A stretch of DNA of 64,000 nt, taken from NCBI GenBank assembly GCA_015680685.1, contig MNCI01001429.1, forward strand, positions 133,964 through 197,963. Reading direction: 5' to 3'. Position 1 is the stretch's first letter. Every line of letters begins with the position of its first letter. A program made the position numbers and the translations under genes. The notes below the pieces were generated by a model. The model saw only the letters and a program-made list of their open reading frames with translations, was not told the origin of the DNA and searched no databases. The stretch is from Gnetum montanum (lineage: Eukaryota > Streptophyta > Gnetopsida > Gnetales > Gnetaceae). This document shows positions 24,812 to 36,921 of this stretch, piece by piece.

Positions 24812-25135
24812 GGATAGCCTAAGAACTCTAATCTCATGAAAAATGAGTATGCCGAAATAAATTTATATGCACCTTTGGTTTGGAAAAATTTTAACGCTTT
24901 CAAATGAAGGGTTGCCACCCTTGACATGTCAAGTGTATTGAAATGTTGTGGGCAAAGAAGAAGACTCAGCAGAGTGTATCTATCAAAGTCTTTCTAGGAC
25001 TTGAAAGTTGGCCCGTAGAGTTTTATCAAAGTCTTCATCAAAGTCATCAACTGCCACAACGTATGCAATGAAAGTTTAGCACCGTTTTTGTCTCAGTTTG
25101 GACTTCAGCCATTGCAATTTAAGGTGAATGTGATG
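24812..25135 (-). promoter_or_regulatory. Upstream region of the RLP pseudogene
   Basis: Holds the blocks GCTTTCAAATGAAGGGTTGCC and TCATCAAAGTCATCAACTGCC (each also present in the orphan copies at 11520 and 13330), so it is probably the conserved promoter or 5' leader of the RLP family. No start site can be fixed. Confidence 0.45.
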
Positions 25136-26335
25136 TGTTGGGAGGGGATCAAATGTCACACTAAAGGGGGGTAAATAGGGTGCTTGGCTAAAAATTTGCA
25201 CAACCTAAATTAAATCTAACAATGAATATATTTTATAAATCATTTAAGTAAAATAAAATCGGAGTAAAGTGCATCTGATCTATGATTAAAACAGAATGCA
25301 AGAAATCAACATTAAAAAAAACATTGAACACCAAGATTTACGATGGTTTGGCTTGGGCCTAGTTTACTCCGCAGAGCTATCCAATCTCTTCTACCCCTGG
25401 GTTCCCTTCTGATTTTCAAATCCTTAAAGAACAACATTGCTTTCAAGGGTTTACAGTCTTCCTTTCATACAACTGGGATTTTTTAAGGCAAAATCCTCAA
25501 AGTAGTCCTCAAAACAAAGAAAAATGAAAACATGCTTTTGGGATCTCACAATAAATCAAAATGCATCCAGTACAGGAATGGATCATATAAGATATACAAT
25601 AATAAGGGCATCGAAATACAATGAAAGATAGTTTTCCTCAACTCAGGTCTTTTTCTTACACATTCAAACTTTTTTAGATCCTCTCTTCAATCTCACTTAC
25701 TGTTGCTGATATACCAATCTTCATCCAATGATCCATCTCCCCCTGTGCATCAATAGCCATGAAAGCTATGATGTCCTCAGATACATGCTCCACCCTTGGT
25801 GACAAATGGCAACCTTGGCTTCTTAATGCTTTGCTCATCTCACAATGTTTGAGGGGCTTAATTGAGGTTCATTAACCTATTCCGAGGTCAATCGACCTTA
25901 AGAGTACTCCATTTAGCCAATTCTAAACTTTCCATCAATTCAAGTTGGTCAACCTTAAGAGTGATGTATTTTTCTTTCAACTGAAATTTGGCAAGCTCTC
26001 AGGTTGGTTGAGCTATCAGACCATTCGATTGATCAAAGGATGATTTAGACAACTTAAGGACTGCTAATTTTGGCAATAAGCTCAACCAACCAAAACTTTT
26101 CTTACAACATCATTCTTTAGAGTAACCAACATGCATTTTTAACATTCCAAATCTCCACTTTGATCAACATTGGGAAATTACATCTAATGGTTAAAACATT
26201 GGGTGGATGAAAAGCCATTTTGTTCAATCACTTAATTCATTCATGTGTCATTTTTGGGGTATAGTAAAATTCCATTATGGTTTTATGAAAAATAAATAAC
26301 CATGCCAAAAACTACTATAGATAGGTGTCATTATT
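25136..26335. mobile_element. Unclassified insertion of about 1.2 kb upstream of the RLP gene
   Basis: The RLP upstream paralogy is interrupted here and resumes near 26340 (TGACTTGAC...; ATGACTTTTCCATGTT matches 13775). The insert begins near TGTTGGGAGGGGATC and has GGGGGGTAAATAGGGTG and AAGATTTACGATGGTTTGG. Such sequences are common in plant interspersed repeats. No coding frame; class not determined. Confidence 0.45.
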
Positions 26336-26879
26336 AATGACTTGACTTTTATACATTGATGTGAAACAAAAAGATGGTAATGATGATGAAGTCGTACATG
26401 ACTTTTCCATGTTCAATGATTGATTGTAGGTTGATAAGAGAACAATAAAAATTATGATGATGAAATTGATTTTGATGTTATAAATGAAGTAATATAGACA
26501 TGATGATGAAGTTGAACTAGGTAGGGTACAAGATAATTGGAGTAAAGATAATTATCCTTGATATTTCTATGTTGAGTGATTTCCCTATGAGATGTTGATA
26601 AGATAATAATAAAGATGATAATGATGAAATTGAATATGATATAATGATGTAATGGATAAAGTAATTAAAGGGATGTGATAACAATGAGTTCTGAGCTTAG
26701 TGATAAGAGCCTTGGCATGACAATGAGTTGTTAGCTTAGTGATAAAAGCCTTGTCATGAAAACCGTAGGTCACACATTCAATTTAGTGGACAATCCTTGA
26801 GTTATGAATACTTTTTTTAAATCATACTAGGAATTCTAAAAATGCTCTATCCAATAGATTCAAGAGAATCTCTAATCAT
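26336..26879. other. RLP upstream-like sequence with simple GATGAT runs
   Basis: Partly parallel to 13740-13860 (TACATGACTTTTCCATGTT, GTTGATAAGA). GATGAT-type simple sequence expands it. No gene. Confidence 0.4.
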
Positions 26880-27780
26880 GTCACAAATGCAATATCTTCC
26901 TGTTAATCCTTCCCTATAAATATAGCCCACTAGACAGCCACATTTATGTCACTATTTTGGTCAATAGGTAATGAAGCTCTTGCAGTTTGATTTCATAGTC
27001 TTATGAACAAGCAATGACTGTCTGTAGCATGTGATTAAGTCAGTTGTTTGAAATCTTTATTCAAGTGGCTATACATAGAAATACTCATGAACTGTAATAA
27101 AGATTGAAATTGATTCCATCACATTGTAGCACTTCGACTTAGCATAAAATGAAAGCATAATGGGATCAAGGAAGAAGGCCAAGTTGACGTGGCTCTCCTA
27201 GCTTAGCATCATCATCATCATCATTGTCACCACCACCAAGCTTTGATGAGAATAAACATGAACAAGAAGATAGAGCCCTAAACAGAAATAAAAATAGACA
27301 TCCTATTGGCAATTGTAGGAGAAATCCTGACAAGCACAAAGATTGTGATAAAGACAAAGGACAGGAAAGGAGGCATAGAAGAGAAAAAAGAAGAGACTAG
27401 CATAGTAGGGTAGGTAAAGGTCATGATTGTGACAATGATTTTGACCTGCCATATGAGGATGCTGAACCTATATTAGTAATTCGAAGTATGATTCAAATTC
27501 ATGAGGCAGTTAGAATTTCCACCAAACATCAAAAGGAAAGTCACACCAAGCAGCTAGACATCAACAATATTTTAAAGTTTGAGGAAGGCTACAACTCAAA
27601 TGTATAGCATCACCTTCAAGCCTTCCATGATGCATGCGCCTTGTAGAATATTAAAAGCAAGTGGAAAAAGCTAAACTATTCCCAAGAATACATATTAAAA
27701 AAGCAAAGAGCTGGATCAGAAATAGATATGTCTAAGATAGTTTGTTTGATTGAGTTATTTAATCCAACTAAAAAGAACCA
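26880..27780 (+). mobile_element. Fragment of a gypsy element: LTR part joined to gag part
   Basis: 26915-27130 resembles the TATA-R region of the A/B LTRs: CCCTATAAATATAG, AGCTCTTGCAGTTTG, TCTTTATTCAAG and GTAATAAAGATTG. From 27140 it resembles gag: MGSRKKAKLTWLS-like start, a His/Asp-rich stretch, then CTTCAAGCCTTCCATGATGC and GAATATTAAAAGCAAGTGG, which match QAFYDAC...NIENEWQ in B (37850-37910). Primer binding site and the gag start are missing, so an internal deletion joined the two. Stops throughout. Confidence 0.6.
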
Positions 27781-28353
27781 GCGAAACCATATGACAAAAC
27801 ACATATATTATCTAGAAGAGAGCGCATATTCTGATTTATCCATTAAGAAAAATGGAAAATTAAACTTATAAATCCATGACTAAATTATGCAAACAAATAC
27901 GATATACTTAATGAAAGAAAGAAGGTGTGAAGACAATATGTGTAATTTGAAAACAAGTCACTATTCCCTATGGATACAAAACTCATCAAGCCGACACTAC
28001 CTTACGTTATATGAGAAATAACACAAACACAGGAACATAAAATGTCAACAAAATATGAATAACTTGATCATGTTTAGTAGAATCCCAATCCTAACCATTA
28101 AAAAGCATTAACACAAAGATAGAGAGACAAAAAAAGAAAAAGCATTAACACAAGGGCAGAGAAACAAAAAAAGGGAAACTGATTTTGCTTGAGAACACAT
28201 CCAAATCCCCAAATCACTCCAGAAGCCAGAACTTTACGTAATAACACTTAATAAGACATGAAACTGTTTGCAATATAAACATTGTTCCGAATCTCTACAA
28301 CTTTCAAGCTGTTATGCTCTAATAATCAAATGAAAAGGAAAATTTGAACTTAC
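27781..28353 (-). other. Probable remains of RNC1 intron 1, otherwise nothing recognised
   Basis: AT-rich. It follows the splice donor of the RNC1-like exon on the minus strand. No further RNC1 exon is seen before the gypsy fragment at 27780. Confidence 0.35.
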
Positions 28354-29174
28354 TTTGTGATAGGCTCTCTCTCAACCGTTCACCGGATTAAGTTTAGTGA
28401 TCCCCTCACTGTGAAACATGAGATTACCTAAACTTCCATTGGTGAGCCAGCAGGGAAGCATCCTCTTATTCACCATCCCGAAAGCCCTCTCTCTGAGCAG
28501 AGCCGGGCCATCTCTGGGATACCTTTGCAGCAGAAACTCACAAAGCCCCAACTCCGCAACATCCCCGAAAAAGCCAATCTTGAATGGCCCGCCCTGATGC
28601 ATCTGATCTTCCTGCCTCTCTCCATGCCCTCATGCTGAAATGCCAGGTACAGCATTGTATCAAGCTGTGCTGCAGGGCTGGATTCATCAATGGCGGATAG
28701 GGTTTCCAGAGGGTATCCAAGAGCCTGCTTGGCCTCCAAGAGATTATCTTCCATCCAAGCTTGGTCTGGAGCTCTCAGAGGGTCGTTGGGCAGGCATGAA
28801 CTCAGGAGGGGAAAATTTTTCAGAGACAGTTGCGGGCTGTTGAGAAATCTTCTGGCCAGTCTTTCATCATCCATGGGAGTTCTGAACGGTGCTGTATTTT
28901 TCATCATCTTTCTTTTTTGCTCGGGGTTTCGGCTTCTTTTTCTCTTCCAACTCTGTCAGAAGCCTCAGCGGGCTGTCTGCAGGTTCTTCCTCCGGGCCCT
29001 CTGTTTTGGGCTGTGGCGCTGCAGCGGAAACTGTCTGTAGCTGGGTTGAACAGTGAATGGAGAATTTGCAGTGTCTGATTCTGGTTTTGGATTGCTGTGG
29101 AAATTCTTCACGCTGACCGGGCATGGCTGAATGTTGCAGCCAAGAAATGAGGGCGGACCAACCTGGGTTGCCAT
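28354..29174 (-). pseudogene. RNC1: RNC1-like, exon 1 with frameshifts (chloroplast RNase III-domain splicing factor)
   Basis: Minus strand. MATQVGPPSFLG (ATG at 29174) begins a Ser/Pro/Lys-rich, transit-peptide-like region. Next comes LRLLTELEEKKKP in another frame, then MDDERLARRFLNSPQLSLKN, FPLLSSCLPNDPLR, QALGYPLETLSAIDESSPA and QLDTMLYLAFQH, then in a third frame VAELGLCEFLLQRYPRD and RERAFGMVNKRMLP. These match my memory of plant RNC1, a chloroplast protein with two degenerate RNase III domains that promotes group II intron splicing. The exon ends at a good donor, AAA|GTAAGT (28354/28353). Two frame changes sit at homopolymers: five A at 28568-28572 and the A-rich stretch near 28915. 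Later exons are absent. It is either a dead, truncated copy or a gene with sequencing errors plus a retrotransposon in its intron. Confidence 0.7.
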
Positions 29175-30625
29175 TGTTGTCGGTAAAGCAGAGCTGTGCG
29201 TGGCTGCTGAACTCAACCTGCCCACATTCTATATGTTTGGATACAATCTCTTCCGCTCCAGCAAGCTCGTATAAAAAGCAGCACGTAAATCCCACACATT
29301 TAGTTTACTCTTGCCCTTTACTCTGAACGTACGACGGCAGGTCTCTGGTTAATATTGCAGGGAAGGTTGGAAATAGGCATTCAAACAAGTTATATGAATT
29401 TCTACGTAAACTTATAGCTATTATTATTTTGTTGAGGTGAGGTCTGGTTACTCCAAGCGGTATAGTAAGGGCAAAGAATAGAGGGTATAGTAAGGGCAAA
29501 CGATAAAAGTTGTTGGCAGCAGGTTTTGAATTCAACATTTTCAAACACAAAACTAATGCAAAGTAATCTATCTTTGGCATGTACTTGACTTATTCACTAT
29601 AATTTTTGGAACATGCCTTTAAACTAGCCTATGGAAGTGCTAATACCAAGTTTGAATCTTGTACCTTAGGGTGTGTACCAATCACTTAATTTTTGAGCTC
29701 TTTTTAATGAGATGTGACATACGATAACTTGGTTTTCTACTAAAATATCAATAATGTCTTAAGACATTTTCAATTGTAACTTTTCAAGGGTTTCCTTTCG
29801 CAAGCTAAATGTTTGAAGTTTTGTGGATCTTAAAGGTTTCACTAACAAATTTGATTTCTCTACCATTATGATTTCTCCAACTACTTATACAAATGCTAAA
29901 ATTTATACTTTCATTGATGCAAAAATTTTTGTTTGTTCTCATTATACTAGCTATAATAAATATTTGATACCTTCTTATAATGATGTTGATGCAAATAATA
30001 TACCTACTTTTATTCTTCTTGATGATAGAGTGATTGGTTGTTGATTTTACATCATAGTATGTGTTCATTCAAATTTTGGGTTACCTACCTCTTAATCAAA
30101 GTTTTGCTTCGCAATTAAATAATGTGATGCAAAAACACAACATTCAAATCATTTATGTTATGTACTATTCTTATGTCATTTTGCTTGTTTAGCTAGGTGT
30201 ATTTTGAATTTGCAATGTACCATGGATATAGGATCATTTATACATAAATATGCAATGTTGATCATTTGTAAATTGACACCAAATTTTGATACCCATTTTG
30301 AATAATATTATAAAGTTCCATATTTTGTCAAATTATTTAATCTTTTATTGATTTTTTAAATAGCTTAGTAGCTAATTGTTAGCTTTCTCAATCTCATTAA
30401 GCACATAGAATTTATTTCCACACCATCTAGTTCTTATAGATGTCTTTTCTTTTCTTTTCTATTTTTCTTAACCAATCTTCTTAACCATAAAAAAGAATTA
30501 GCATTGCAAGCAAGTGGGAACACTTACATTCAACCAATTACATGTTACAATATTCTTTATTTTTATAATTTTTGTCATTGTGAAGAACATTTATTTAATG
30601 TTCATCCTCTTCTGCCTAAGAAAAA
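29175..30625. other. Left flank of element A, no assigned gene
   Basis: 29175-29330 may be the RNC1 leader. A 23-base unit (GGTATAGTAAGGGCAAA...) is repeated directly at 29459 and 29485. 29823-30044 is an open frame of low complexity that I do not recognise. The last part, 30480-30630, is open in one frame that continues on the far side of element A (see findings). Confidence 0.35.
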
Positions 30626-30630
30626 AGTGG
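30626..30630. repeat. Element A: left target site duplication AGTGG
   Basis: AGTGG directly before the LTR terminus; identical to 59556-59560. Confidence 0.9.
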
Positions 30631-31477
30631 TGATGAGCGATGAGGTACCATCACAAAGCATTCACGTGTGATATGGTTGAATTCCATAGACTTTATAGTT
30701 TCTAGTGCACTAGTCTTTTAGGAAGTGAATCTTGCCATAAGGTCATTCATTGTCTTCCTAATTACACTTGCGAAGTACAAAGGTATGGTTAAGTGTAATT
30801 GAGGCATATGATTTTTATCATTTTATGTTTTATGTTGTTTGGTACTTGAAGAGAGAGATAAAGTAATTTAATGACTAATCTAAATTAACTAACTAACTAG
30901 TCCTAACATAAGCATCTGGTCCCACTTTCTGTACACATCTTAAACCCACGTATCCATTGCTGGGTTACCAAGCACTAAGCTCCTAGGCGCACTAAGCAAT
31001 AACATTGTTGGGATTACCAAGTGAATACATGTTACACTTGAAGCGGTCATACTGATGTATTTAATTTATCTAGCTTATCTTGCTTAATTAACTTGGTTAC
31101 TAAAAAACATTAAATAAACAACTGAAAGCGTTGAATGCATGAGTAAATATCTAAACTATCTAGAATGCTACAAGGTTTATTAAGAAGCTCGTATTTATTA
31201 CCATACACTATTATGCTTAGGTACAACAATGCTCGAATAAAGATCTATACACTCAATGACTCCTACTGCAAGAACTCAGGAAAATATTCTAACTTTCAAA
31301 TGGAAAAACTGCAATAGCTTCACTACACTATGACTGACTGATAAATGTAGCTAGTGAGCACGTATTGATAGGTAAGAACAGACCCTGCGTCGATGGAGCC
31401 TAGTTGATGCATGAAACGATGCATCGATAGGGCCTAGTCAACTAGGCCCAATTGATGTGGCCACCCGCGACCCATCA
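30631..31477 (-). repeat. Element A: 3' LTR
   Basis: In its orientation starts TGATGGGTCGCG and ends CATCGCTCATCA. U3 has repeated TAGTTGACTAGGCCC-like motifs; R contains the polyadenylation-type AATAAATACGAGC. About 90 bases shorter than the 5' LTR. Confidence 0.85.
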
Positions 31478-31495
31478 TACCCCCATGACTGAATG
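31478..31495 (-). promoter_or_regulatory. Element A: polypurine tract
   Basis: Minus strand: CAGTCATGGGGGTA then LTR start TGATGGG. Confidence 0.75.
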
Positions 31496-31711
31496 AAAAC
31501 TCATCCTTGAGTTTTTTACAAAATTGGGAAGGTATGGGATTATTGACTGATGTTAGACTTAACAAATTGACTTGACAAAATTGAGTACCCAAGTATACAG
31601 ATCAACACATTACAAAAATTGCAGTGTTCATGACATAAAATTGAACACCATGACATGACTCTTCAAAATTGGATGGCACTTCCTTTGATGGCATGAAGTT
31701 GGTGGAGAAGG

Positions 31712-34578
31712 TTAGACGGTCCTAGGCAGTAGTGGCTCTTGAGGTTCTGAGGGAACTTCACTGACTTCAGGCATGTGTGATGGCTGAGGTGGTTGTGGTT
31801 GTCCTACTGTTGTTACAACTTCTAGCGAGAGGCGAAAGACATCCAACAATGCCTTCATTTTCTCCTCCTTACTCTTAGGATCGTGCACCATCCATGTAGC
31901 TTTGCCAATGTGGGTAGAAATGGGCACATCCCAAGGATATGGAACTGCTGGAAATAACTCCTTAGCATTGATGAATTAGGCAACGAATTGCTTAAGTTCG
32001 ATATCAAAAATCCTAACTGTGTTTTGTAGCTTTTGGTAATCATTCATTCCCTTTTCTAGGTTCTCAATAGTTGATTGTTGATTAGTGAATTGTGCCTTGA
32101 GAATCTTGATTTCAGCATTTTCTATTTCAAGCTTTTGCTTGGTGTCCTTATGGTGCTTGAACTTGGCCTCATATAGTAAGTACAAGCTGGCCACTTGTTT
32201 CTTAAGTTTTGATTGTGGTTGTCCAACAATCAACATCACCAGGTTTGCATAGTAGAGATTGGCAAGTTCCATATATTCTATCATTTCTTCTATTTGCAAC
32301 TCCTTTAGGTAGATCTTCACTTTGTTATAGGCATCTATTCCATCAATGATGGGCTGCCACATATCTTTTTCTTATTGGAGTTACTAGAGGGCCTTGTTTA
32401 CTTTTGCCTTAGTCATTTGAATATGCTTGTCATTCACTTCCTTCTGTAAGCCAACCTATTCTCTATAGTGATTTTTGACTCTTTCAACTTTGAGAGCCTC
32501 ATTTTTCCAAGTGGCAATCTTGATTGCAAATTTTTGGCATAAGGCTCGAACTTCCTCCATAGATAGATTTCAATTCTCTGTGGCCAATTTCCTTAACTCT
32601 ATGTTTACCCTAGCAAGCTGCTCCTACTATTGATGAATGAATTCTTGCATTTGTTGTTTTTGTACATCAACATTGCACAGGCGATGGCTTTTGATTGTTA
32701 ATGATTCATTTTCTTAGCACATCTATACCAACTCCTTTTGAACCGAGTAGGTTTTTGCTTATGCTATGGACTGGTTGAAGATGGTTGTCACCGTTTCCTC
32801 CTTAGCCTGTTTTTATCATTCCTAAAGCTACTAAAAAGCTTCATCTCTAGTTATTATGGGGCTAAGAAGTGTAGGATTAGTAAAATGGGCACGTAGTTCA
32901 GCAACTTCTGTGGCCAAGCGTTGGTTTTGTGCTCGAGCCATTTCAAGTTGTCCCTCCAAGATGATGCATTTGCCCTTTGCTTCTAGTAGCTCCAACTAGG
33001 TCATAATAATGTTGTCTGAAAAATCAAAGATATCTGGAATTGATTGCCCGGTCCCCACCAATTAGTCCAATAACTCTTCGTGTTGGGCTACACTCAATAT
33101 TCTGCTGACAATGCTTGTGGATGTCTACACATCTTGAAGTGTAGATATGTTTGGTATAGACATTGCAAGTTCATTAAGAGCTTTTGCGATTTGGTCAACA
33201 ACTACTTCATCAATAGTCTCTTGCCCTTGGTGTTGCATCACCAATATAGTTGCTCCCTCACCCTCCTCCAAGTGCACTGAAAAGGAGGCAGCATTCCTTA
33301 AGATTTCTAGAAATAAATGGTGTTGAGATAGAGACATTGTTACCTCTCGGGCACTGGGATTTGATCTCACAAGCAACTACATCCATTGGGTAGAGAATAT
33401 TTGCCCACCTCTCTCCATTTGGCTAATTGTTCAAGCCACCTCATTAAGGTGACTCATTGCAAGTTGGTATAGAAATGGGTCCACATCACTCGTTCCTACA
33501 TGTTGCTCCTACTCATGCAAGAGTTATTCTTAGATTTCACGTGCAAGCACTCAATGGTTGTGCGGACCTCTGGTGTTGTCTCTTGAGTAGGCGATGGAGG
33601 TGGTGGTTGCTGCTCCTATTCTTTTGACATGATAGGTGTCTTATCTTTCATCATTTCAGACCATGAGGCAATGGAAGTATGTCTGATCATGTCATTTGCA
33701 TAGCGGATGATCCCTAAACCTTTGCAAAGTTTCTGGATGAGGCATGGAAAAGGTAGGGCTTTCCTTCCATGTTCATTCTCCTTGAAGCGCTTCTCAATCT
33801 CTAAATAGATCAATTGTGGAAAGTTCACTAGAAATATCATGCATAGAGCGGTGCATGCTTGGGTAGAAAAGGTAGTCACCTTGCTAGGCATCATTGTTGG
33901 CTTGAGGTGATAGGTCGCTATCTTAAAGTATATGAGTTCTATCAGTGTGAGCATGCCAAATTCCTTATGGTCAACCCCGTAACACCACCAGGTCCACTCC
34001 TTTTTGGCCTCAGGGTTAGCTTGTGTCGACAACTCTACCAATTGTGTCTTTATGTCAAGCAATCCAAGAACTTGTGCAATAACATCAGCTAAGTAGGACA
34101 CATGAATGTCCTTGATCTTCACTATGGAGCTTGCCCTTCTATTGTTCCAAAAGAGGTACGTCTCTTCCATGTACCACTCCCCACTAGAAGTGATGATTAG
34201 TGAAACGAGAGAGGTTTGCAATTGTGTTCTCACTTCTGCTGAAGCATGTTCTAGAAATGGCTCGAAGTTTAGTTCCTGGAGAACTAGGCATTGGATTTCA
34301 CTAGGCATGATGATGTTAAGGTAGGCTTGTGTTAGTGTGACTTCCAACCTCGATATGGGTCCTAGTGCTTCCCCATGTTGCAATTATTCTATTTCAACTT
34401 CTTCTTTAGGAATCTACTGAATAGATTCCACTTTCGACTCCTCTTGGAGAGATCCTGTTGCATGGGTTGCTTCTGGTTGTTCCTAGGGTTGTTCTTATTA
34501 GCCCTTTCTAGCCCTGGATCATTTCTCCCTTGGTTGCAATGGTCCTCCCTCCTACGGTTGTTTCGATCTTGGCACCAT
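31712..34578 (-). pseudogene. Element A: ORF3, about 955 codons, best preserved copy
   Basis: Start at ATG 34578, directly after GATTATAG; codon 9 is TAG, as in B and E. A basic N-terminus is followed by a 255-codon open stretch (34383-33616). It has WYMEETYLFWNNRR, WCYGVDHKEFG, MMPSKVTTFSTQA and RKALPFPCLIQKLCKGLGI, a pattern like the 'putative plant transposon protein' family (from memory). After 33376 come long Leu/Glu/Gln/Lys-rich heptad-like regions. The largest open part, 32362-31976, contains YMELANLYYANLVMLIVGQP. The tail (31927-31712) has WMVHDPKSKEEKMKALLD, a PQPPQPS stretch and the end PRTV. No membrane segment is evident. It lies between pol and the polypurine tract, where Athila elements have an env-like ORF. 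Role unknown; a structural or coiled-coil assembly protein is a guess. Confidence 0.7.
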
Positions 34579-35023
34579 CTATAATCACAAAATGACAACA
34601 AGTTAGCGATTATTGTGTAACATGAAACAATTGGAATACCTTCTCTCCTTGGGACAGTTACACTTAGCTAAGTTGTGATTATGGCTAATTTAATCAATTT
34701 TAATCATTATTTTATTTGTATTTCAATGTTAATAAGTCATTTTGGAAGGTGTTGGAAGGGTTAACTCTCAACAATTGATGGTTTCATATTGTTGTATTTA
34801 TTAACCTCTTTGGGGGAAGTTAGAAAAATTTTCAAAAAATTTCATCAAAAGCCGTAAGGTTTGTAGCCCCCACAATTAAAAGCTTACCTCCGATAGCTGC
34901 AAGATCAAAGAATGGAGTGATTTGGACAAATGATTGGCAAGTTATGGGTTTTGGGCTTTGAAAAATGGCAAAAACTCCCCTCGTGTTATGAAGCAGATGT
35001 CAAAAAATTGCAAAGTCATAGTA

Positions 35024-35115
35024 GTATTTATAGAATTTTTGGCTTATGTCAATTGGGCCTAGTTAACAAGGTTGGTTGCGTTGACTAGGCCTAGTTGATA
35101 TGACTATTGGCTACC
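35024..35115 (-). promoter_or_regulatory. Element A: proposed internal promoter of ORF3 (U3-like)
   Basis: Repeated GACTAGGCC / TTAACTAGGCCC motifs in front of a TATAAATAC box, same order as in the LTR of this family (B LTR: GACTAGGCCCCGTCAAC, then TCTATAAATACAAGC). Activity is inferred only. Confidence 0.4.
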
Positions 35116-35847
35116 ATTGAATTTGATTGACTTGGTCAAAACTTTCAAAATACAAGGAATCTTTGAGTGACATTGGGATCAAATGGAAGCTTAAAAAGAT
35201 ATGAACATAATGAAAGTAGTAGAAGAGGGTTTTGAAGCTCAAAAAATTGAGAAAATGGTCTAGAGAATGAATTTAATGAGAGTTTTAAGAAGCACAGAAT
35301 AGAATACACAATGGAATATGTGAAAGATAGGATTGTAGTAATGTCTAAGGCAAGAGGCTTAACTATCCAAACCAAGATATATGTAAGTGGATCCTCCCCA
35401 TAGCAGGCACATGGCCTTTTTTTCCTTGCATAACCTTAACTAAGGAGTCCTTGGGCCCCACAATTAATTTAATTATCATAGAAAGTTAAGGACCAACCCA
35501 GGATAATCTATCTAAGAATTCCAATACATTAAATAAAGACATCAAGCATAACATAGAAACCAGTAGTGAGGTGAGTTGTGGCAGCATAGATGGATGACTA
35601 AGAAGGTGGAATGGAATCTTGGATTGAGGTCATAAGAAGTCCCTTGTGGAGTTTGTGTTTAAAATGACCTGAGAAGATCCATCCTTGGTCCAGACCAAAA
35701 CTAGCCTCTTTTAGTGACTTCACATCATCACTTCAAGATCGATCCATCCTCATGAGACATAAGAGTGCTCCCATAAAACAACCACTATTTCATAAACAAA
35801 AGAAAAGAGAAGTAGGAAGTCAGAAAGGGCCTTAGTTAGAGGGGACC

Positions 35848-35852
35848 TTTAG
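35848..35852. repeat. Element B: left target site duplication TTTAG
   Basis: TTTAG at the left, TTCAG at 51466-51470. One transition separates them. The homologous linker of B reads CTTGAAGG here, so the ancestral site on the minus strand was CTGAA. Confidence 0.8.
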
Positions 35853-36769
35853 TGATGAGTTTTGGTTTGTACCATCAACTAGGCCTCGTCGATGTAGTTG
35901 ACTGTGTCGATGAGGCCCTATTGACTAGGCCCCGTCAACATAGTTTATTACATCGACGTGACCTTGTCAATGCAAGGGTCTATTCCGGTCTATAAATACA
36001 AGCTCACTAGCAGCATTTATGGTAATCAATTTTTCATAGTAGTAGTAGAGCTCTTGCAGTTTGTCCATTTGAAAGTTAGAATATTTTTCTTGAGTGCCCG
36101 CAACAAGAGTCATTGAGTGTACGGATCTCTATTCAAGCATTATTGTACCTGAGCATGATAGTATGTGCAACAATAAAAACAAGCTTTCTAATAAACCTTG
36201 CAGCATTTTGGATAGATTAAATATTTTATTCATGCATTTAATATTTTCAATTAGTTATTCAATATTTTTCCGTAATTAATTTAATTAAGATAATTAAGCA
36301 AGATAAGTTAGATAGATTAAATACATAAGTATGACCACTTCGAGCATAACATGTGTTCGCTTAGTAATCCCAGCAGCGTTGTTGCTTGGTACACCTAGTA
36401 ACGTAGCACTTGGTAACCCAATAATGGATACGTCAGTTTAGGATGTGTACAGAAAGTGGGACCGGATATTTATGTTAGGACTAGCTAGAGATCAGTAGGT
36501 TAGTTACATTAAATTATCTTGTTTTTCTCTCTATTTAAGCATAAGGACTATAAAACACAAAATGATAAAAGCAGATGCCTTAATTACACTTAACCATACT
36601 AGTGTATGTCACAAGTGTAATTAGGAAGACAACGAATGACCTTAAGGTAAGATTCACTTCCTAGAAGACTAGTGCACCAAAAACTATAAAGTCCATAGAA
36701 TTCGACCAGATTGTGCATGAACACTTGTGATTCGTATGGTCGGGTGTAGGGGTACCAAGCTGCTCATCA
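35853..36769 (+). repeat. Element B: 5' LTR
   Basis: Starts TGATGAGTTTTGG, ends GCTGCTCATCA. U3 has several TCGATG-AGGCCC and GACTAGGCCCCGTCAAC motifs (35875-35945), TATA box TCTATAAATACAAGC at 35990, and CAACAATAAAAACAAGC in R. Confidence 0.9.
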
Positions 36770-36770
36770 T

Positions 36771-36788
36771 TAGCACTGTTGCCAGGGA
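36771..36788 (+). promoter_or_regulatory. Element B: primer binding site, decayed tRNA-Asp type
   Basis: TAGCACTGTTGCCAGGGA against the Athila/tRNA-Asp site TGGCGCCGTTGCCGGGGA: four transitions, three of them at CpG. Confidence 0.75.
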
Positions 36789-36921
36789 CTTTGTTGTTGG
36801 AACATGCACTATTTAGGATTAGTGAATATTATTTATATCATTAGATGAACTTAAGGTCAACATCACTCTTACACAACATATAACTACTATGCACACTGAT
36901 AATTTTATTTGTTTTGCAAAA

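Larger units (their letters stand above)
34579..35852 (-). other. Element A: linker before ORF3, downstream half
   Basis: Non-coding and clearly similar to B 46195-47478. It contains, on the minus strand, TCAACTAGGCCTAGTCAACG and GTTAACTAGGCCCAATTGAC (35115-35045) followed by TTCTATAAATACTAC (about 35038-35024), a U3-like block about 450 bases before the ORF3 ATG. The other half of the linker lies at 51466-52347, on the far side of element B. Confidence 0.6.

Noticed and set aside
29823-30044. 73-codon ORF left of element A
   Set aside because: AT-rich, opposite-strand ORF of equal length, no family recognised; kept only as part of the flank description.
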